A stretch of 7,073 nt of DNA, taken from contig JAJZNH010000629.1 of assembly GCA_021811745.1 (NCBI GenBank), positions 1-7,073 of the forward strand, written 5' to 3'. The first letter of the stretch is position 1, and each line of letters opens with the position of its first letter. The DNA is from Acidobacteriota bacterium (lineage in GTDB: Bacteria; Acidobacteriota; Terriglobia; Terriglobales; Acidobacteriaceae). Below, piece after piece: positions 1 to 4,196 of the stretch. The notes below the pieces were generated by a model, which saw only the letters and a list, made by a program, of their open reading frames with translations, was not told where the DNA came from and ran no database searches. Both the position numbers and the translations under genes were made by a program.

Positions 1-1
1 C

Positions 2-1093
2 GCGCACGCGCCCAGCGCACCGCCCCCGGTGCCGGCCCGCGTTCCCGAGCAGGCCCGCTTCGACTGGTCCACCGCGGCGCAACTGAATCCGCGTTACACC
101 TTCGACGCGTTTGTCAGCGGCAGCGGCAATCAGTTTGCCCGCGCCGCCGCCCTGGCTGTGGCCGAGCGCCCTTCGCGTGCCTACAATCCGCTCTTCCTTT
201 ACAGCGGCGTGGGCATGGGCAAAACCCACCTCATGCACGCCATCGGTCACGAGGTCAAGCGCCGCCAGCCCATGGCCAGCATCTGCTACGTCTCGGCGGA
301 AAAATTCACCAATGAGATGATCAACTCCATCCGCAACGATCGCATGACCAGCTTTCGCGACCGTTTTCGCACCGTGGATGTGCTCTTGATCGACGACATT
401 CAATTCATCTCCCAGAAGGAGCGCACCCAGGAGGAGTTCTTTCACACCTTCAACGCGCTGCACGAGAGCATGAAGCAGGTGGTGATCGCCTCCGACCGTC
501 CTCCCAAGGAGCTGACGGAGATTGAGGAGCGGCTGCGCTCGCGCTTCGAGTGGGGTCTGATCGCCGACATCCAGCCGCCCGATCTGGAAACCAAGGTCGC
601 CATCCTGCTCAAGAAGGCTGAGAGCGAGCAGGTGCAGTTGCCCACCGACGTGGCGCTCTTTGTGGCCTCCAATGTGCGCACCAACGTGCGCGAGCTCGAG
701 GGCGCGCTGGTCCGGCTCATCGCCTGGTGCCAGAGCTACAAGATGGAGATCACCCTGGCAGCTACCCAGCAATGTCTCAAGCAGTTCATCGACATGCAGG
801 TGCGCAAGGTCACCATCGAGGCCATCCAGCGCGCCGTGGCCGAACAGTTTGGCATGAGGGTCCAGGACCTGAAGCAGAAGAACAACTCGCGCAACGTCGT
901 CGTTCCGCGCCAGATCGCCATGTACCTGGCCAAACAGATGACCGAGGCCAGCCTGCCCGAGATCGGCCGTCAGTTCGGCAACAAGCACCACACCACGGTC
1001 ATGCACTCCATCGCTAAAATCGACGAGCAACGGCGCACGGACAAAGACCTGCACCGCACGTTAAATAAGCTCCAGGATGTGCTGAACGGATAG
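2..1093 (+). CDS. dnaA: Chromosomal replication initiator DnaA (5' end cut off by the window)
   Basis: DnaA is the AAA+ ATPase that binds DnaA boxes at oriC, melts the origin and loads the helicase. The reading frame is open from base 2 and begins in a Pro/Ala-rich stretch (A-H-A-P-S-A-P-P-P) typical of the flexible domain II linker, so domain I and the true start lie upstream; the GTG at 29 is not the real start. The AAA+ domain follows: Walker A GVGMGKT at 206-226, Walker B LLIDD at 383-397, the SRFEWGL segment around 538-558 that should carry the arginine finger, and the sensor-2 helix [11 protein letters not shown] around 683-715. Domain IV, the DNA-binding helix-turn-helix, spans about 866-1021 and carries PRQIAMYLA and [19 protein letters not shown]. 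The DNA-contacting loop reads KHHTTV where E. coli has RDHTTV. The gene ends in TAG, and no dnaN follows. The next gene is convergent. Identification is essentially certain; only the N-terminus is missing. Confidence 0.97.
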   Translation, partial: AHAPSAPPPVPARVPEQARFDWSTAAQLNPRYTFDAFVSGSGNQFARAAALAVAERPSRAYNPLFLYSGVGMGKTHLMHAIGHEVKRRQPMASICYVSAEKFTNEMINSIRNDRMTSFRDRFRTVDVLLIDDIQFISQKERTQEEFFHTFNALHESMKQVVIASDRPPKELTEIEERLRSRFEWGLIADIQPPDLETKVAILLKKAESEQVQLPTDVALFVASNVRTNVRELEGALVRLIAWCQSYKMEITLAATQQCLKQFIDMQVRKVTIEAIQRAVAEQFGMRVQDLKQKNNSRNVVVPRQIAMYLAKQMTEASLPEIGRQFGNKHHTTVMHSIAKIDEQRRTDKDLHRTLNKLQDVLNG

Positions 1094-1115
1094 AAGGAGA
1101 GGGAATGCAAATGCT

Positions 1116-1141
1116 GAAGGCCGCGCCCGCGCGCGGCCTTC
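1116..1141. terminator. GC-rich hairpin between convergent dnaA and khpB, probable terminator
   Basis: GAAGGCCGCG at 1116-1125 is the exact reverse complement of CGCGGCCTTC at 1132-1141. One further C-G pair (1126/1131) makes an 11-bp stem closing a 4-base loop. It starts 23 bases after the dnaA stop and ends 17 bases before the stop of the opposing gene, the usual place for a shared terminator. There is no T-tract after it on the + strand. On the - strand the following bases are only mildly T-rich (CATTTGCATT). It may therefore be a U-tract-poor intrinsic terminator or a 3'-end-stabilising stem. The stem is seen directly; its role is inferred. Confidence 0.6.
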
Positions 1142-1158
1142 GGTGTCTGCGGCCCGGC

Positions 1159-1710
1159 CTACCGGCGGCCGAAGCCCCTGGGCCTGACCGGAGGCGTCAC
1201 CGGCAGGTCAGCTTTGCCCTCGGGGTAGACCACCAGATAGCGGTCCCGGCCTTCGCCGTTTGAGGCCGTCTCCACGCCTTCGAGCGAGCGGCAGGCCAGG
1301 TGCAGCATGCGTCGATCGCGGCTGTTCATGGGTGGAAAACTATAGGGTATGCCCGTACTGCGCACCTTCTCCGCCGCGGTTTCGGCGGCCATGCGCAGCT
1401 CCTGGGCGCGCAGGGCTTTGAAATTGCCGGCGTCGAAGCTGACCAGGTCATGCTCGCGCGAATCGAGGCGGAGGATCTGCGCGGCCAGAGTTTCGAGGGC
1501 GCGCAGCAGTTCGCCATTGTGCTGGGTGACGAGCGGCGTGTCGGGTCCGCCCAGTTCCACGTAGATCTCGCGGGCTTCAAGACCGGCTGGGTCGCGCGCG
1601 CCGTCGCCCGCGGTAATGCGGTATTTAAGGCGCATTCCGCCCAGTTTGTTCAGGGTGTTGATAAATCCAGCGATTTTCTGTGCAGCCTCTTGAAGGTCGG
1701 CGATGGGCAT
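1159..1710 (-). CDS. khpB: KhpB/Jag-like RNA-binding protein (KH-like plus R3H domain)
   Basis: This 183-residue cytoplasmic protein belongs to the Jag/KhpB group, RNA-binding proteins linked in other bacteria to cell-division and envelope control. Residues 48-82 (EIYVELGGPDTPLV...LRALETLAAQILRL) align with the Jag KH domain. Residues 92-163 match the R3H part: a helix FKALRAQELRMAAETAAEKV, then PMNSRDRRMLHLAC with the R-x3-H pair R133/H137, and GEGRDRYLVVYP. The tail is basic (RPRGFGRR). No Jag-N domain precedes the KH part. The KH core lacks a proper GXXG loop: residues 63-66 read QHNG. I chose the ATG at 1710 because MPIADLQEAAQKI is a natural family start. A GTG at 1767 in the same frame would add 19 hydrophobic/Cys residues without a visible ribosome binding site. 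No Shine-Dalgarno precedes 1710 either; see the promoter entry. The gene lies 117 bases downstream of the sensor-kinase gene on the same strand and is convergent with dnaA. In many bacteria jag sits near the origin next to yidC; yidC is not in this window. Confidence 0.85.
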   Translation of the reverse strand: MPIADLQEAAQKIAGFINTLNKLGGMRLKYRITAGDGARDPAGLEAREIYVELGGPDTPLVTQHNGELLRALETLAAQILRLDSREHDLVSFDAGNFKALRAQELRMAAETAAEKVRSTGIPYSFPPMNSRDRRMLHLACRSLEGVETASNGEGRDRYLVVYPEGKADLPVTPPVRPRGFGRR

Positions 1711-1726
1711 AAAAATTAGTATCGCA
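1710..1726 (-). promoter_or_regulatory. Possible extended -10 promoter giving a leaderless khpB mRNA
   Basis: Reading the - strand, TGC-GATACT occupies 1726-1718. This resembles an extended -10 element (TG-n followed by a hexamer sharing 4 of 6 bases with TATAAT). Seven bases, AATTTTT, separate it from the ATG at 1710, so transcription would begin at or next to the start codon. That fits the absence of any Shine-Dalgarno sequence. No good -35 hexamer is visible at the usual spacing. It is a single weak motif in a short AT-rich patch and could be chance. Confidence 0.3.
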
Positions 1727-1827
1727 GAACCGGCAGGAGCAGAGAGGCTGAAACAGCAGAATTTCACTCGGGCGGCGAGGCAATCGCTCTCTCGGGCCAG
1801 CGTTTTCCGGGCCGGCGGAGAGGGAGA
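1711..1827 (-). other. Intergenic spacer between cpxA-like and khpB genes
   Basis: This 117-base spacer separates the sensor-kinase stop codon (TAA, 1830-1828) from the preferred khpB start. Its khpB-proximal end holds the AT-rich patch described as a possible promoter. The rest is GC-rich, with no convincing terminator stem: the two CGGGCC copies at 1794-1799 and 1808-1813 are in direct, not inverted, orientation. Read-through from cpxA into khpB therefore remains possible. Confidence 0.5.
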
Positions 1828-3252
1828 TTACGCGGAGATCTTCGCATTGCCCGGGTCAGCGGCAGGCCTGGCGGCAGGCGCGTCTTCAATGGCCGGGAAA
1901 TTCATGCGGATGATGGCGCCACCACCTTCGCGGTTAAGGGCGGCAACTTCGCCGTTGTGCAGCCTCACCGCGCGTTCCGCGATAGCCAGTCCGACGCCGA
2001 AGCCGCCGGTATTCGGGCTGCGGGCGTAGTCGACCCGGTGGAAGGGCCTGAAGATCGCGTCCAACTGATTTTCAGGGATGCCGGGGCCGCGATCGCTGAT
2101 GTCAATCTGAGCCTGGCGCTCACCATCCCTGGTGACCGCCGCAAGCTCAATCTCGACTACAGAGCCGCTCTCTGTGTAGCGGATGGCGTTGCGCACAACG
2201 TTCTCAATGGCGGGGTAAAGCAAGCCCTCGTTGCCCGCGATGACGCATTCATCGGCTGCGTGAAAGAGAACTGAACATTGGCGCTGGCGGGCTTCATATT
2301 CGGCGTCGGGAATGAGCCGCTCGATGAGGCGGTTGAGGGAGACGGGCTCGAAGTTTTCCAGCTTTTCAAGCGCTTCCATCGATGAGAGGGTGAGCAGTTG
2401 ACCGATGAGCAGGTTGAGTCTTTCGGTCTCGCGCTCGATGCGCTCGAGGTGCGTTGTCATGGCTGGCTCCGCATCCTCGCGGGCCAGCTCCAGGGCAACG
2501 CTGAGGCGCGACAGCGGCGAGCGCAGCTCGTGCGAGACGTCGCGCAGCAGAAGCTTCTGCGCGGCGACGAGTGATTCCAGTCGCTCGGCCATGTGATTGA
2601 AGTCGTGCATGAGAGCGGAGATCTCGTCTTCAGCGAAGATGCGCGATGGCTTGGGGGGCAACGCCACGCGAGCGTTCAGCTTTCCCGCCGCAAGTTCGCG
2701 GGCGGCCTTCCGGAGCCGCGCTACCGGGCGGATCAGCAGCAGGACCAGCACGAAGGTCATGAGGCCTCCGACGACAATCGCCACCGGAAGCTGCGGGAAC
2801 GAGAAGCGCCGCAGATCCTGAATCAGGCTCCTCTTTCTTGGCAAATGAGGACGGCTCAGGAGAAAGACGTATCGCCGGCCGGCGGAGGAGGTGACCGGAA
2901 CATTCCATATATATTGTTTGCCGGTCTGTTTTCCGAAGATGCGCGCGGGCATTGCCGCGTAATTAGCGAGGCTGGGCGTGCCGGGCAGCTCACAGAGATA
3001 TTGGCCTGATGTATCGGCAAGGCCGACAGTTTGGGAGATGCCGGCGCCGTAAGTCAGCAAGGCGCCACAGCCTCCACTTTCGTAGGCGGCGACAGCGGTG
3101 TTGCCTTCATTTTGCAAAGTACTGAAGAGCGTTTCGAAGGGCACTTCGGGGCCTTCAAAATGGCGGCGCACGATCAGGGCCATGGAGATCACAAAGATGA
3201 GGCTCTGCGCGATCCAGAAGATGACGAAGATTTTGAAGAAGAGCCCACGCAT
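1828..3252 (-). CDS. cpxA: CpxA-like membrane sensor histidine kinase
   Basis: A 474-residue inner-membrane sensor kinase that should autophosphorylate and pass phosphate to the adjacent regulator. In order: transmembrane helix 1 (about 5-27), a periplasmic domain (about 28-154), transmembrane helix 2 (about 155-174), a HAMP linker starting at RPVARLRKAARELAAG (175-190), the dimerisation/phosphoacceptor helix VSHELRSPLSRLSVAL with His241, the N-box ENVVRNAIRYT with Asn355, the G1 box DRGPGIP (387-393), the F-box IFRPFHRVD (400-408) and the G2 box GGFGVGLAI (416-424). The F-to-G2 stretch and HELRSPLSRL closely resemble enterobacterial CpxA. The periplasmic domain has two cysteines, Cys62 and Cys87, that could form a disulfide. 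A roughly 20-residue Ala/Pro-rich tail (from about 455) extends past the ATPase domain. The ATG at 3252 lies 3 bases after the stop of the upstream regulator gene and has its own ribosome binding site. All catalytic motifs are intact. The signal sensed cannot be read from sequence. Confidence 0.93.
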   Translation of the reverse strand: MRGLFFKIFVIFWIAQSLIFVISMALIVRRHFEGPEVPFETLFSTLQNEGNTAVAAYESGGCGALLTYGAGISQTVGLADTSGQYLCELPGTPSLANYAAMPARIFGKQTGKQYIWNVPVTSSAGRRYVFLLSRPHLPRKRSLIQDLRRFSFPQLPVAIVVGGLMTFVLVLLLIRPVARLRKAARELAAGKLNARVALPPKPSRIFAEDEISALMHDFNHMAERLESLVAAQKLLLRDVSHELRSPLSRLSVALELAREDAEPAMTTHLERIERETERLNLLIGQLLTLSSMEALEKLENFEPVSLNRLIERLIPDAEYEARQRQCSVLFHAADECVIAGNEGLLYPAIENVVRNAIRYTESGSVVEIELAAVTRDGERQAQIDISDRGPGIPENQLDAIFRPFHRVDYARSPNTGGFGVGLAIAERAVRLHNGEVAALNREGGGAIIRMNFPAIEDAPAARPAADPGNAKISA

Positions 3253-3255
3253 GGT

Positions 3256-3960
3256 TCAGTCCTTTGCTGCCGGCGCATGAAGGTTGACGGCAAGCTGATA
3301 GCCCATTCCGCGAATGGTCTTTACCTGTTCCTCGGGCGCGCCGGCGTCAGCTAGTTTGCGCCTGAGGCGGCTGACGTGCATATCCAGGCTGCGATCAAAG
3401 GGGTGGAACTTGCGGCCGAGCACGCTCTCGGAGATCTCCTCACGCGCCACCACTTTGCCGGGCGAGCGCATGAGCGCTTCCAGCAGGGCGAACTCGACGT
3501 CGGTAAGATCGATCTTTGTGCCGTTGTGCAGAACCGTGCGCGCGGCGCGATTCAGTTCCAGCCCTTCGGCACGCAGCAGCGCCTGATCCGGCTTTGCGCC
3601 GGCGCTGCGGCGCAAGATGGCGCGCACGCGGGCCAGCAGCTCGCGCGGATTGAAAGGCTTTGAGAGGTAATCATCGGCGCCGATTTCGAGGCCGACGATG
3701 CGGTCGACGTCTTCTCCACGCGCCGTTAACAGCAATACGCTGACAGGCGAGACGGCGCGAATTCTTCGCAGCACTTCAAAGCCATCCAGGCCGGGAAGCA
3801 TGACGTCGAGCAGCACGAGCGCGTATGGCTTTTCGAGTGCCGCTTTCAGCCCCGTGTCGCCGCGATGCACGGCGGTGACGCGGAAGCCGAATCGCCCCAG
3901 ATACTCCTTCAGCATGGAGCAAAGTTCAACGTCATCGTCAATGAGAAGCAGTTCGTCCAC
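3256..3960 (-). CDS. cpxR: CpxR-like OmpR-family response regulator
   Basis: A 234-residue DNA-binding response regulator, the expected partner of the adjacent kinase. The receiver domain (about 1-115) has the acidic pocket DDD (8-10), phosphoacceptor Asp52 in LLLDVMLPG-type context, Thr79 and Lys101 in DDYLSKPF. The C-terminal winged helix (about 130-228) contains LTDVEFALLEALMRSPGKVV, VLGRKFHPFDRSLDMHVSRLRRKL and the C-terminal hairpin KTIRGMGYQL. The stretch VLGRKFHPFDRSLDMH is very close to the corresponding part of E. coli CpxR, and the length (CpxR is 232 residues) also fits. I chose the GTG at 3960 because it starts V-D-E-L-L-L-I-D-D-D, the usual OmpR-family N-terminus, and has an AAGG Shine-Dalgarno 7 bases upstream. 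A further in-frame GTG at 4008 would add 16 residues without homology. It is first in the operon and divergent from the receptor gene. Autoregulation is likely, given the half-sites upstream. Confidence 0.94.
   Translation of the reverse strand: MDELLLIDDDVELCSMLKEYLGRFGFRVTAVHRGDTGLKAALEKPYALVLLDVMLPGLDGFEVLRRIRAVSPVSVLLLTARGEDVDRIVGLEIGADDYLSKPFNPRELLARVRAILRRSAGAKPDQALLRAEGLELNRAARTVLHNGTKIDLTDVEFALLEALMRSPGKVVAREEISESVLGRKFHPFDRSLDMHVSRLRRKLADAGAPEEQVKTIRGMGYQLAVNLHAPAAKD
3260..3265 (-). promoter_or_regulatory. Ribosome binding site of the sensor-kinase gene
   Basis: AAAGGA on the - strand lies 7 bases before the ATG at 3252 and inside the last codons of the regulator gene. It fixes the kinase start and shows that the two genes, only 3 bases apart, form one transcript with separate initiation sites. 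Confidence 0.75.
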
Positions 3961-3967
3961 CTGATTG

Positions 3968-3974
3968 CCTTTTT
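3968..3974 (-). promoter_or_regulatory. Ribosome binding site that fixes the regulator start at GTG 3960
   Basis: AAAAAGG on the - strand ends 7 bases before the GTG at 3960. No comparable purine-rich site stands before the in-frame GTG at 4008, which favours the shorter protein. Confidence 0.6.
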
Positions 3975-4059
3975 CCCGCAGGAAAGGATGCTTTACCCTC
4001 CCGCGCACGAATGGGCCGCGATCACTCTGCCATCAAGGCTACGCCTTCCCGGCTGCAAG

Positions 4060-4088
4060 GATATGGCAAAAATGTAACAAATCGTCAC
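4060..4088 (-). promoter_or_regulatory. Candidate promoter of the cpxRA-like operon
   Basis: On the - strand GTGACG (4088-4083; 4 of 6 matches to TTGACA) is followed after exactly 17 bases by CATATC (4065-4060; 3 of 6 matches to TATAAT). It would give a leader of roughly 90 bases before the GTG at 3960. The -35-like hexamer overlaps one of the CpxR-box-like half-sites, as an autoregulated promoter might. The match is weak, and the start point is a guess. Confidence 0.28.
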
Positions 4089-4130
4089 GGGCGCGGAGAC
4101 AAATCGTTACATGGTTTTACCCATTGTGAC
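4074..4130. promoter_or_regulatory. Cluster of CpxR-box-like half-sites in the divergent promoter region
   Basis: Known CpxR binds direct repeats of GTAAA separated by about 5 bases. Here, on the + strand, GTAAC (4074-4078) and GTCAC (4084-4088) are separated by 5 bases. On the - strand, GTCAC (4130-4126), GTAAA (4120-4116) and GTAAC (4110-4106) are each separated by 5 bases. All five half-sites keep a 10-bp period within each set, and the two sets face each other across 17 bases. A 12-base near-repeat, ACAAATCGTCAC (4077-4088) and ACAAATCGTTAC (4099-4110), differs at one base and is offset by 22 bases, close to two helical turns. The array lies between the regulator gene and the divergent receptor gene. 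Binding by this window's CpxR-like protein is inferred from the family's known site; the pattern itself is directly visible. Confidence 0.6.
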
Positions 4131-4180
4131 TGTGCGGAGTTCTCCGTCAGCGTCTCCTAAGTTAGAGCAATCCGCACAGT
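4129..4180 (+). repeat. Perfect 10-bp inverted repeat upstream of the receptor gene
   Basis: ACTGTGCGGA at 4129-4138 is the exact reverse complement of TCCGCACAGT at 4171-4180, with 32 bases between the arms. The right arm ends 3 bases before the GAGGGA ribosome binding site. The left arm overlaps the last CpxR-box-like half-site by 2 bases. If the transcript starts upstream of 4129, it could fold into a leader stem beside the ribosome binding site; otherwise the arms may be paired protein-binding sites. The repeat is certain, its function unknown. Confidence 0.55.
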
Positions 4181-4183
4181 ACC

Positions 4184-4189
4184 GAGGGA
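4184..4189 (+). promoter_or_regulatory. Ribosome binding site of the receptor gene
   Basis: GAGGGA ends 7 bases before the ATG at 4197. It supports that start, which also yields a good signal peptide. Confidence 0.75.
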
Positions 4190-4196
4190 TAGAACG

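Noticed and set aside
1..1158. Possible oriC near dnaA
   Set aside because: No cluster of TTATNCACA-type boxes or AT-rich unwinding element was seen. The origin, if adjacent, would more likely lie upstream of dnaA, outside the window.
1300..1719. Open frame on the + strand opposite khpB
   Set aside because: It lies wholly antisense to a gene with a recognisable R3H motif, shows no domain, and has no ribosome binding site that I could see.
1711..1767. Longer khpB start at GTG 1767
   Set aside because: The extra 19 residues (MKFCCFSLSAPAG...) do not fit the family N-terminus and have no Shine-Dalgarno. It cannot be fully excluded as an alternative.
2593..3354. Open frames on the + strand opposite the sensor kinase and its junction with the regulator (2593-3009, 3031-3354)
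   Set aside because: Both are antisense to conserved coding sequence, and their composition looks like a shadow of the kinase codons.
4035..4047. Small hairpin AAGGC-TAC-GCCTT in the leader of the regulator gene
   Set aside because: A 5-bp stem with a 3-base loop is common by chance and has no T-tract or link to the ribosome binding site.
4131..4196. Riboswitch (such as cobalamin) upstream of the receptor
   Set aside because: The leader is at most a few dozen bases and lacks any recognisable conserved aptamer core. Only the 10-bp inverted repeat is present.
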